From a virus, in IMG/VR virus record IMGVR_UViG_3300046804_003128, positions 1 to 25,372 of that record: a stretch of DNA of 25,372 nt; one strand, written 5' to 3'. Below, piece after piece: positions 13,071 through 19,149 of this stretch (its first letter is position 1; the number at the start of each line of letters is the position of its first letter). Below the pieces are notes generated by a model that made no database searches, was not told where the DNA came from, and worked only from the letters and a program-made list of their open reading frames with translations. A program made the translations under genes and the position numbers.

Positions 13071-13618
13071 TTGCTTTCCTGTTCTTCCCAATCCTTAAAC
13101 TCCAACCAACCTTCATAATGGCTTTCAAGAAGTTGTAAAATGTCTTCATCTTCAAATGAGTCTCTCCAATTTTCATCTTCAAAATCTGGAAAATCGTAGT
13201 ATGTGTCACCATACTCAGAAACATACTTACCTACAAACGAACCACCTTCCTCGTCGTATACAACTTCGAGATCAAAACCCATTTGTGTTAATTTGTCGTA
13301 TGCTTCGATAGGAGGACTCCAAGCTGTAAGAAAGCTACCTTTAACTACATTGCCTTCTTCAAATGCAGAACTGGCAGAAATGTCCCACTTAGTGCCCCAG
13401 TTACTAACACGCCAGCTATACCAATTGTCGTGACCATACTTTTCAATTAAGGTAACATCACTATCACGATAAGGAGATGTTGTAGTGTCATTAAGCACTT
13501 CAGGCATAGGAATAAATGTCTGAAAAAGATTACAATCATTTACTGCTTGAGTAAACTTCTTTAACATCTCAGGATCTTGATGAGATACAGTAAAATTATT
13601 AGTACACCAATTAGGCAC
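13067..13618 (-). CDS. API92/DUF1281-like ferredoxin-fold protein, 183 aa
   Basis: The N-terminus MPNWCTNNFTV is the hallmark of the phage and plasmid API92/YubB-like (DUF1281) family, and the WGTKWDISASS motif at about 74-84 and the aromatic AWSPPIEAYDKL that follows are also typical. The fold is ferredoxin-like; no activity is established that I know of. At 183 aa it is in the usual range and intact. The C-terminus is very acidic (FEDENWRDSFEDEDILQLLES). ATG 13618 follows the previous gene at once and the stop overlaps the next start, so it is part of the small-gene operon behind the promoters at 14442 and 14712. Confidence 0.85.
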   Translation of the reverse strand: MPNWCTNNFTVSHQDPEMLKKFTQAVNDCNLFQTFIPMPEVLNDTTTSPYRDSDVTLIEKYGHDNWYSWRVSNWGTKWDISASSAFEEGNVVKGSFLTAWSPPIEAYDKLTQMGFDLEVVYDEEGGSFVGKYVSEYGDTYYDFPDFEDENWRDSFEDEDILQLLESHYEGWLEFKDWEEQESK

Positions 13619-13620
13619 GA

Positions 13621-13947
13621 TTAGCTCCCAACACCAACATAGATCTTACCCTTTTCTTTGGTAAACATCTCTACATAAACACCCCAGTAGCCAGTCTGCT
13701 TGATGAGATCTAACATATCTTGTTCAATGGTATCTCTATCAAACATACCGTTTTTAACTTCAACGACTTTCGAAAACTCACGACCAGACCATTTATAGAA
13801 GATCTCTACAGGACCATCGTGAAGAAACTTAATACGGTTAGGAGCGAAGTTGGTATCGACATCATAATCATAATACCATGCTGCATAGTTAGGCAACCAT
13901 TCATCAGCATTGCTAGATGAAGAATCCTTAAAGATTGACCAAGCCAT
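13621..13947 (-). CDS. Hypothetical protein, 108 aa
   Basis: Not recognised. A soluble, aromatic-rich protein: DEWLPNYAAWYYDYDVDTNF near the N-terminus, FYKWSGREFSKVVEV in the middle, and TGYWGVYVEMFTKEKGKIYVGVGS at the C-terminus. Strand-rich, with many Tyr and Trp residues. The start overlaps the stop of the previous gene as TAATG, with GGGAAA upstream. It belongs to the early-type small-gene cluster. The high Trp/Tyr content is similar to that of its DUF1281-like neighbour, but there is no clear sequence relation. Confidence 0.7.
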   Translation of the reverse strand: MAWSIFKDSSSSNADEWLPNYAAWYYDYDVDTNFAPNRIKFLHDGPVEIFYKWSGREFSKVVEVKNGMFDRDTIEQDMLDLIKQTGYWGVYVEMFTKEKGKIYVGVGS

Positions 13948-14180
13948 TATACAGTTTCCCTTTTCATGTCTTCCATAATTTCCAAAGCCTGAATATCAAA
14001 ATCCCTTGCTAACGATATGATATGTTCAGACACATCTCGATTGAAGCATACTGATTTGAAAGCATCACTCATCTGTTCTGCAATCTCATCAACCAAATAT
14101 TCATTAAACGAACAATGCTTGAATGCATGATGTGCTTCAGGAGTCAATTTAAGATTGATTGTAATAGGAACATTAACCAT
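13947..14180 (-). CDS. Hypothetical protein, 77 aa
   Basis: Not recognised. It begins MVNVPITINLKLTPEAHHAF, a beta strand then helix arrangement that resembles small ribbon-helix-helix or antitoxin-like N-termini, followed by two acidic helices (VDEIAEQMSDAFKSV and FDIQALEIMEDM). A DNA-binding or protein-binding role is conceivable but unsupported. The start overlaps the end of the preceding gene by eight bases; GGTGG lies upstream. Its stop codon overlaps the next start as TAATG. Confidence 0.65.
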   Translation of the reverse strand: MVNVPITINLKLTPEAHHAFKHCSFNEYLVDEIAEQMSDAFKSVCFNRDVSEHIISLARDFDIQALEIMEDMKRETV

Positions 14181-14388
14181 TTGCTACCACCATTGCATCA
14201 TCATGTTGTTCGTATGCTTGTGCAAGCTGATTATAATAACCATCCATCTCTTGAACATCGTATTCAAGATTATCTGCAAGCATTTGTAATTCAGAAACGT
14301 AATCTTCTGCCTTAAAATTTAAGACTTGACCCATTGTTATAATCCGATTAATGTGATCTACAATTTCCATAATATCATTGACGTGCAT
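14173..14388 (-). CDS. Hypothetical helical protein, 71 aa
   Basis: Not recognised. Mostly helical and acidic (VNDIMEIVDHINRIITMGQV, then EDYVSELQMLADNLEYDVQEM), possibly a short coiled coil or helical hairpin. ATG 14388 is chosen since GGAG lies six bases before it; ATG 14400 has no ribosome site and would itself supply that GGAG. The gene lies right behind the promoter at 14414-14442 and overlaps the next gene by eight bases. Confidence 0.7.
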   Translation of the reverse strand: MHVNDIMEIVDHINRIITMGQVLNFKAEDYVSELQMLADNLEYDVQEMDGYYNQLAQAYEQHDDAMVVANG

Positions 14389-14413
14389 TTGTATCTCCAT
14401 TGCTCATATTATA

Positions 14414-14442
14414 ATAATAGCAGATTGCCAAAATAATGTCAA
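14414..14442 (-). promoter_or_regulatory. Sigma70-type promoter for the 14388-12490 cluster
   Basis: TTGACA (14442-14437), 17 bases, TATTAT (14419-14414) on the minus strand. The -35 box contains the TGA stop codon of the preceding gene, so the promoter is embedded at the gene junction. Confidence 0.75.
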
Positions 14443-14654
14443 CCAATTTTTTTGACGTCAATCAGTACATCAATTCCTTTGGCAAGCATGTCAAAACGAA
14501 GATCTTGTAATTTATTAGGATCTGTAACATATTTCTCAATTAATCCAACGATAAACGATTCCATATAACCAATCGCATAATCCTTGTTTTTCTTGGTCAA
14601 AGCCGAGACCATTTTCCCAACAATTTCAGAGGTTTCCATACGTGTATTGCTCAT
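14439..14654 (-). CDS. Hypothetical helical protein, 71 aa
   Basis: Not recognised. Predominantly helical: METSEIVGKMVSALTKKNKD, then YMESFIVGLIEKYVTD and LRFDMLAKGIDVLIDVKK. It is the first gene on the minus side of the divergent promoter region, with ATG 14654 preceded by AGGA at a spacing of seven. Its stop codon forms part of the next promoter's -35 box. Being first in the early unit, it would be expressed very soon after infection if the promoter is used by unmodified host polymerase. Confidence 0.75.
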   Translation of the reverse strand: MSNTRMETSEIVGKMVSALTKKNKDYAIGYMESFIVGLIEKYVTDPNKLQDLRFDMLAKGIDVLIDVKKIG

Positions 14655-14683
14655 GTGTTTTTCCTTTCATTCACTATATTATT

Positions 14684-14712
14684 AATATACGGTTTTTTTA
14701 AAATAATGTCAA
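14684..14712 (-). promoter_or_regulatory. Sigma70-type promoter, minus side of the divergent pair
   Basis: TTGACA (14712-14707), 17 bases, TATATT (14689-14684), followed by AATAA as in the promoter at 1921-1949. It drives the gene at 14654. Confidence 0.8.
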
Positions 14713-14731
14713 CAGAAAAAAAACCCTGTAA

Positions 14732-14759
14732 TTTCAAAGAGTTAGCTAACCCCTTGAAA
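14732..14759. promoter_or_regulatory. 28-nt dyad midway between divergent promoters (operator-like)
   Basis: TTTCAA, three unpaired bases, GTTAGCTAAC (a perfect 10-bp palindrome), three unpaired bases, TTGAAA. Its centre (14745.5) is 33.5 bases from the upstream edge of each -35 box (14712 and 14779), an exactly symmetric placement. Confidence 0.6.
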
Positions 14760-14778
14760 ACACACAATAATTTTTTTG

Positions 14779-14807
14779 TTGCTTTTTTTATTAAAATATC
14801 GGATATT
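14779..14807 (+). promoter_or_regulatory. Promoter of the plus-strand island
   Basis: TTGCTT (14779-14784), 17 bases, GATATT (14802-14807) followed by AATAA. The -35 and -10 are weaker than on the minus side, but the stretch from TTTTTATTAAA through TATCG to ATATTAATAA is nearly identical to the promoter at 1921-1949. ATG 14834 lies 27 bases on. Confidence 0.65.
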
Positions 14808-14833
14808 AATAACATCAGAAATGGAGAAAAGAA

Positions 14834-15019
14834 ATGTTTATATTGTTTGCTGGTCAAGATTACTATCCTGGTGGTGGATGGGAAGATTTTATAGGTATGT
14901 ATGAATCGTTAGAAGAAGCTCGTGAAGCTTTTTATAAATCTGGTTACTCTGTTATAAAATACGAATGGGGTCATGTAGTAGATTTAGAGAATCAGGTTGT
15001 TGTTTGGCAAGTCGGATGA
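14834..15019 (+). CDS. Small conserved phage protein, 61 aa
   Basis: First gene of the plus-strand island. The sequence MFILFAGQDYYPGGGWEDFIG followed by SLEEAREAFYKSGY and WGHVVDLENQVVVWQVG is of a type I have seen in many phages (a YP-GGW-D motif, an EEA helix, then VDLE), with no known function. It is soluble and probably mixed alpha/beta. GGAG lies seven bases before the ATG. The TGA stop overlaps an ATG (15016), but the better start of the next gene is 15034. Confidence 0.8.
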   Translation: MFILFAGQDYYPGGGWEDFIGMYESLEEAREAFYKSGYSVIKYEWGHVVDLENQVVVWQVG

Positions 15020-15033
15020 AAATGGAGAATAAT

Positions 15034-15231
15034 ATGACGCAAGCAGAAGCCACTTCAATTATTAGCACATTTGCAATGGATCATGATTCAGGTATTCTTG
15101 AGGCTCTTGAATATATGGATGGCATTTATAAAGAAAGTCATGAAGAATGGACAGAGACATTCTCGATTAAAGAGCGTCAAGCATACTGGGTTGTAATGGA
15201 AGGTATGCGTGAGTTGTTCTTTGGAAAATAA
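15034..15231 (+). CDS. Hypothetical protein, 65 aa
   Basis: Not recognised. Helical and acidic: TQAEATSIISTFAMDHDSGILEALEYMDGIY, then a Trp-rich middle (EEWTETFSIKERQAYWVVMEGM). ATG 15034 is chosen because GGAG lies six bases before it; ATG 15016 (ATGA overlap with the previous stop) would add six residues. It is followed directly by the next promoter, so it ends the first small operon of the island. Confidence 0.7.
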   Translation: MTQAEATSIISTFAMDHDSGILEALEYMDGIYKESHEEWTETFSIKERQAYWVVMEGMRELFFGK

Positions 15232-15232
15232 G

Positions 15233-15260
15233 TTGATCTTTTTTATCTTTTGTGTATAAT
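15233..15260 (+). promoter_or_regulatory. Sigma70-type promoter
   Basis: TTGATC (15233-15238), 16 bases, perfect TATAAT (15255-15260). The next ATG is at 15292 with AAGG upstream. It would drive the run of coupled genes 15292-17677. Confidence 0.7.
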
Positions 15261-15291
15261 GACACATAGGGATCAAATAAGGATATATTAT

Positions 15292-15648
15292 ATGCTTGTA
15301 GAAGTACGTAATGCTCTTGCTAACAATCCAGCATACTCACATATGCCAAAGGTTGATATATTTGAGGGTGAGGTTGTTGCAACTCCTAAATGGGTCGACT
15401 ATCCTGCTATCGCTTTGTCAACTGGCAATAAGAAGTTCCCTTTCAGGATTATTGCACAGGAACAAATTGTATCAATTAACAACTCACCTTTTGTAGCAGA
15501 AAAGATTCAGCCAACTAAAAAAGAGATATTAGTGACAGGATCTAAAGGTGACATTTATACGGTAACAGTGGATGGTAACTATAAGACTTGTACATGCCAT
15601 GCATTCCAATTTCGCCGTAACTGTAAACATATCGTTGGAGTAAAGTAA
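15292..15648 (+). CDS. SWIM zinc-finger protein, 118 aa
   Basis: The C-terminus carries the SWIM signature: CTCHAFQFRRNCKHI (C-x-C-x8-C-x-H), a zinc-binding module found in DNA-, RNA- or protein-interaction domains of transposases, helicases and plant factors. The rest is about 95 residues of mixed content with no catalytic motif, so this is a freestanding SWIM protein rather than part of a larger enzyme. ATG 15292 is chosen (AAGG nine bases upstream); the frame stays open upstream to a GTG at 15250 that lies within the promoter. The stop overlaps the next start as TAATG. Confidence 0.8.
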   Translation: MLVEVRNALANNPAYSHMPKVDIFEGEVVATPKWVDYPAIALSTGNKKFPFRIIAQEQIVSINNSPFVAEKIQPTKKEILVTGSKGDIYTVTVDGNYKTCTCHAFQFRRNCKHIVGVK

Positions 15649-15818
15649 TGTTCTATAGACGCAAAAAGGTGATTAACTTTAAGGAACCTAATTACGTAGA
15701 AAATCCGTTGATTACTTTTAGCTGGGATAAGATACTAATTGAGACTGATCAAGGTACTCTGGTAGTAGAAACTAAACCTAAGAAGCGTCGTAAGAAGGAA
15801 GAAGAAAGTGAAGATTGA
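15648..15818 (+). CDS. Small basic protein, 56 aa
   Basis: A short gene starting in the TAATG overlap with the SWIM gene. The product begins MFYRRKKVINFKEPNYVENP, has a middle DKILIETDQGTLVVETK, and ends in a basic-acidic tail (PKKRRKKEEESED). The KPKKRRKK cluster resembles a nucleic-acid-binding tail. No family recognised. The overlap at both ends (11 bases with the next GTG start) supports it. Confidence 0.65.
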   Translation: MFYRRKKVINFKEPNYVENPLITFSWDKILIETDQGTLVVETKPKKRRKKEEESED

Positions 15819-16239
15819 TACTAAGAGTTCCTTTATTAAAGAAGAAATGATTCCAGTATTTGAGAAGGAATATAATGCAAAGTATGTTCTAGAAACTGAT
15901 CTTAGGTATAAAGATGGCGGTTGGGCTAACAGACCTGCTGCAATCTTTTATACAGAGAAGGCTCATCCTCGAGGATCTAATTACTTTGCAGTATATTTTA
16001 GCGGTGACTCTCTTATGATTACTGATGGTTTACCTTCAGTTAAAGACGTTGTATTCTCTGGTATTGAAGCAGAAGGTGAAGTAGTTTATTCTCGTTACCG
16101 TCATGACTATCGTGAAGGTAAGAATGGAGCATTTGTAGATGGCGGACGAGATTATTTTAGGTATGGTGGCGATCGCTTTTCTGATTACAATGTTGTTAAG
16201 TTTAAAGTGGTGAAAGATCATCTGGAGATTATTGAGTGA
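15808..16239 (+). CDS. Hypothetical protein, 143 aa
   Basis: Not recognised. A soluble, beta-rich protein with many aromatic and Gly residues (DLRYKDGGWANRPAAIFYTE, NYFAVYFSGDSLMITDG, ending VVKFKVVKDHLEIIE). The start is GTG 15808 with GGAAG upstream; ATG 15847 is an alternative but would drop a conserved-looking N-terminal helix. The start overlaps the preceding gene by 11 bases and the stop overlaps the next start as TGATG. Confidence 0.75.
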   Translation: MKIDTKSSFIKEEMIPVFEKEYNAKYVLETDLRYKDGGWANRPAAIFYTEKAHPRGSNYFAVYFSGDSLMITDGLPSVKDVVFSGIEAEGEVVYSRYRHDYREGKNGAFVDGGRDYFRYGGDRFSDYNVVKFKVVKDHLEIIE

Positions 16240-16649
16240 TGGACATTGTTGAACGGTTGCGTAATGGCGACACAACAGTAAAAATAAATGCTGATGGATC
16301 AATAAAGTATATTAAAGATGAAGCCGCCGACGAGATTGAGCGGTTGCGTGGCGCATTAAGAACAATTGATAATTTAGTTCCAAAGACTAAAGAAATCACT
16401 GACCTTCCTTATTGGGTGGCAATAGTTGGAGATATTGCAGAAAGCGCATTGAATGGAACATGGCCTGCATACGGTGTTATGCCTGAATCTGCTAAGTCAT
16501 TTGCTGGTAAGTATGGGGATAAGATTGGTGATAAATCACTAACTAATGAGTTTGAAAAAATTATGTCTCATCTCAGCGAAGAAGGAAAAGAACATTGGCG
16601 TAAGTTTATTCGTCAGTTGATTAAAGAGTTAGATAATGAACAGACGTAG
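16239..16649 (+). CDS. Ead/Ea22-like hypothetical protein, 136 aa
   Basis: The N-terminus MDIVERLRNGDTT followed by AADEIERLRGALRTIDNL is a pattern common in small phage proteins of the Ead/Ea22 type, often next to early genes; its function is unknown. The C-terminal half is helical and acidic (EFEKIMSHLSEEGKEHWRKFIRQLIKELDN). ATG 16239 overlaps the previous stop (TGATG). The end overlaps the next gene by 14 bases. Confidence 0.7.
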   Translation: MDIVERLRNGDTTVKINADGSIKYIKDEAADEIERLRGALRTIDNLVPKTKEITDLPYWVAIVGDIAESALNGTWPAYGVMPESAKSFAGKYGDKIGDKSLTNEFEKIMSHLSEEGKEHWRKFIRQLIKELDNEQT

Positions 16650-17049
16650 TGTGTTAGGATTCTTAGGAATTGCTCCTACTCTTGCAGGTCAACTTGCTAA
16701 ACAGCAAGACTTTGAGACTGTTCAAACATCTATTAGTGGCTACAATCAATTACAAAATACACCAGAGGTGATATCACCACATGAAATGGTACGATCTACT
16801 AAATTAAATTTGTCTACCTTTACTAAAAATAAAGATAAGTTTTTTGAAGAAAGAATTAGGAGTGAGATGAGACATCTTAGATCTCATCCTCGTATTGATG
16901 TTGATATTATGGCAATGAAGTCTATCTCTGATGTTTCTAAAATATACATGCAGGCTAAAAGAAATGCAGAAAATCAATATGAAGAAAATATTTCACATTT
17001 TAAAAATGATTTAAATTATTGGTTACAACAAATTGGAGTTACAGTATGA
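16636..17049 (+). CDS. Protein with twin-arginine-like leader, 137 aa
   Basis: Begins MNRRSVLGFLGIAPTLAG, which resembles a Tat export signal: a short n-region with twin Arg followed by a mildly hydrophobic stretch. A clear A-x-A cleavage site is not obvious. The mature part is charged and helical (NKDKFFEERIRSEMRHL, MQAKRNAENQYEENISHF) and not recognised. The first 15 bases are identical to the start of the next gene, suggesting duplication of the leader. It overlaps the preceding gene by 14 bases. Confidence 0.7.
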   Translation: MNRRSVLGFLGIAPTLAGQLAKQQDFETVQTSISGYNQLQNTPEVISPHEMVRSTKLNLSTFTKNKDKFFEERIRSEMRHLRSHPRIDVDIMAMKSISDVSKIYMQAKRNAENQYEENISHFKNDLNYWLQQIGVTV

Positions 17050-17339
17050 ACAGACGTAGTTTATTTGGAGCAATTGCTTTAGCACCTATCATGGCGGTTG
17101 AAGCATTTGCTAAGGAGAAGCCAACAGGAGAACCATTAGAAGATTCAGTGAAAATGACTCTAATGGGAGCTAAGAAGAAAGACGGTACAATGATGTATCT
17201 TGGAAATAGTTCTTCTATGACTCTTGGCAACTTTCCTCAATATGATCCGGATAAACAGGTATCAATGTCAGTAGGTGAAGATGGTAATCTTTGGCTAAAG
17301 AGTAAAGATGGTCAATGGAAAAGGATTGTAACAGAATGA
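17046..17339 (+). CDS. Protein with twin-arginine-like leader, 97 aa
   Basis: Begins MNRRSLFGAIALAPIMAVEAFA, then KEKPTG: twin Arg, a hydrophobic core and an A-F-A site after which cleavage is plausible, the better Tat-like signal of the pair. The mature part is small and probably beta-rich (MTLMGAKKKDGTMMYLG, SMSVGEDGNLWLKSKDGQWKRIV). The start ATG 17046 overlaps the previous stop (ATGA), with GGAG seven bases upstream. If exported, it would act in the periplasm; the motif is short and could be coincidental. Confidence 0.75.
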   Translation: MNRRSLFGAIALAPIMAVEAFAKEKPTGEPLEDSVKMTLMGAKKKDGTMMYLGNSSSMTLGNFPQYDPDKQVSMSVGEDGNLWLKSKDGQWKRIVTE

Positions 17340-17677
17340 GTAATATTGTAGAAGAAATCTTAAAGAATGAAATTGAAGTATTAAAGTCTAAGTATCTTCC
17401 AGAGGATACAGGACACCTTCGTACTGCTGTATCTGTATTAGAAGAACGTCTTAAAGAACTTCCTGTATCAGACCAAGCATACTTAACTGCTCATAACATC
17501 CAGCTTGAGATGATGAAGAGCTTTGATGAGAGACTTGATGGGTATGCAAGAAATGAGGTGTGGAATCGTCAATGGGCTATTGAGCAGGCATTGAAATATA
17601 GTGAAGGTAAGAATTTTACCGTATTACATATTATTGAGACTGCTGATAGGTTTTATAGCTACGTTATTGAAAAGTAA
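17336..17677 (+). CDS. Hypothetical protein, 113 aa
   Basis: Not recognised. All-helical and acidic (MSNIVEEILKNEIEVLKSKY, LRTAVSVLEERLKELPVSD, DERLDGYARNEVWNRQWAIEQALKYSEG). ATG 17336 overlaps the previous stop (ATGA). It is the last plus-strand gene and ends four bases before the bidirectional terminator. No motif for function. Confidence 0.75.
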   Translation: MSNIVEEILKNEIEVLKSKYLPEDTGHLRTAVSVLEERLKELPVSDQAYLTAHNIQLEMMKSFDERLDGYARNEVWNRQWAIEQALKYSEGKNFTVLHIIETADRFYSYVIEK

Positions 17678-17681
17678 AAGA

Positions 17682-17703
17682 AAAGGGGGCCGAAGCCCCC
17701 TTT
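17682..17703. terminator. Bidirectional rho-independent terminator
   Basis: A GGGGGC / GCCCCC stem, extended by AAA/TTT, with a four-base loop. On the minus strand the loop is TTCG (a very stable UUCG tetraloop) and the stem is followed by TTTTCTTTT; on the plus strand the loop is CGAA followed by TTTG. It separates the convergent plus-strand island and the gp23 gene. Confidence 0.9.
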
Positions 17704-17733
17704 GTAGTATGAGCAGGTTTATCCTGCCTCTTA

Positions 17734-19107
17734 TTACATAATGTTATTAACGATAACTCTACGATAATAAGCATTGGAGTTAGCAACGATTGAACCATCG
17801 TTTGCAGCTCCTGGAGTACCTTGTACTGAACGTGCAAATGGATTTGCAACCATTCCGTAACGAGTCTTGAATCCAATCTTTGGTTGGAATGTGTCTTGAC
17901 CAACTGCACGAACCATCTGAAGTGGTACGTATGGGCAATAGAACACGCCAGCATCGAATGCATTTGAACCCTTGTAACCGATAGTCATGTAGTTACCAGT
18001 TGTATATGGGTCAATGTAAACGCGGAAGCGACCATTTAGAACACCTGCGAAAGTGTTACCAGTGTCATCTACCTGAAGATTGTTTGAATTGAGAGCTGGT
18101 GTATAATCAAGAACACCTGCCATCTGAAGAGCTGAAGCTACGTCTGATGAGCAGAGTACGATGTTACCCTTGCCACGACGTGTGTCTTTAGCAATCTTGT
18201 TAGCTTCGCGTTCCATGTGGAACATCAAGCCCTTGAACTTTTCAACTGACCAACGGCCGTTTGAGTCTGTATCAAGGTCGAAGATACCTGCAGTTGTAGT
18301 TGAGCTATTTTGAGCTCCCTGTACAGCTGAAAGGTTGATTGTACGAACTACTTCACGATTAATTTCAGCAAGAATTTCTGATTGAAGAATGTTAGCAAGT
18401 TCTGTTTCAGCGTCAAGACCATGAACTGCCTTAAGATCTTGAGCAAGTTCAATAGTGTATTCTGCCTTCAATGCACGTGATTGTGCAGTTACAGATACCT
18501 TATCAATTGTGAATGCCATTTCTGGGAATGAATCAGCAGCAACGCCAAGAGCTTCAGCAGTAGCTGTGTTTGCACCACCAGCAAAGTTATAAGCATCTGC
18601 ACCAAGTGCTGGAGTTGTTCCAGTGTGTGCATTACCGATTGTGTTAGCACCTGAACGTACAGTTGAGAATGAAGTTCTTGCTTCATCATAGAATGCTTCT
18701 GAAGCACCTGATCCACCTAGGCCTTCTCTTGTTGAAGAGTTAGCATATTGTGAACGCATTGCGAAGATAAGACCAGTTGGTCCAGTCATTGGCTGTACGC
18801 CGCAGATGTCGTATGCAACGAGGTTAGGCATTGCACGACGGATCAATGAGATAAGAATTGGATCGTAACCAGCTACACCACCAGTTGCTGATGCTGCGCC
18901 AGTATAACCACCAGTTCCTACTGAGTTAGTAGCAACTTCGAGAAGTGCTTGTGGTGACATACCACCTGATTCACGCATTGACTTCTCAGTGTTCTCAAGA
19001 AGTTGTGCAATTACGTGTCTCTTGTGTGAGTCCTTAATAGCTGGAAGTTCAGGGTGTTCAAGCACTGGCTTCCACTTAGATACCATTTCTTCATTAAAAC
19101 TTGTCAT
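17734..19107 (-). CDS. 23: Major capsid protein gp23
   Basis: The main head subunit, 457 aa (T4 521). The HK97-fold capsid protein is recognised by LLEVATNSVGTGGYTGAA at the expected cleavage region, then GYDPILISLIRRAMPNLVAYDICGVQPMTGPTGLIFAMRSQY, which matches T4 gp23 closely. The first 57 residues form a charged propeptide; cutting after L55-L56-E57 would be consistent with the L/I-x-E rule of the gp21 protease. The C-terminal part keeps the typical DYTPALNSN, GNTFAGVLNGRFRVYIDPY and ending. A late promoter lies 30 bases upstream; AAGGAG precedes ATG 19107. No gp24 vertex gene follows; the terminator comes next. Confidence 0.96.
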   Translation of the reverse strand: MTSFNEEMVSKWKPVLEHPELPAIKDSHKRHVIAQLLENTEKSMRESGGMSPQALLEVATNSVGTGGYTGAASATGGVAGYDPILISLIRRAMPNLVAYDICGVQPMTGPTGLIFAMRSQYANSSTREGLGGSGASEAFYDEARTSFSTVRSGANTIGNAHTGTTPALGADAYNFAGGANTATAEALGVAADSFPEMAFTIDKVSVTAQSRALKAEYTIELAQDLKAVHGLDAETELANILQSEILAEINREVVRTINLSAVQGAQNSSTTTAGIFDLDTDSNGRWSVEKFKGLMFHMEREANKIAKDTRRGKGNIVLCSSDVASALQMAGVLDYTPALNSNNLQVDDTGNTFAGVLNGRFRVYIDPYTTGNYMTIGYKGSNAFDAGVFYCPYVPLQMVRAVGQDTFQPKIGFKTRYGMVANPFARSVQGTPGAANDGSIVANSNAYYRRVIVNNIM

Positions 19108-19136
19108 CTTTGTCTCCTTTTAGAGTTTACTTAATT

Positions 19137-19144
19137 TATTTATA
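19137..19144 (-). promoter_or_regulatory. T4-type late promoter TATAAATA before gp23
   Basis: Perfect TATAAATA on the minus strand, ending 29 bases before the gp23 start. Matches the gp55-recognised late box. Confidence 0.85.
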
Positions 19145-19149
19145 ATCAC

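Noticed and set aside
14651-14894. Overlapping open frames on both strands across the divergent promoter region (14651-14857 minus, 14655-14894 plus)
   Set aside because: They run through the -35/-10 boxes and the 28-nt dyad, have no ribosome site, and overlap well-supported genes on each side. Their amino-acid content reflects A/T runs.
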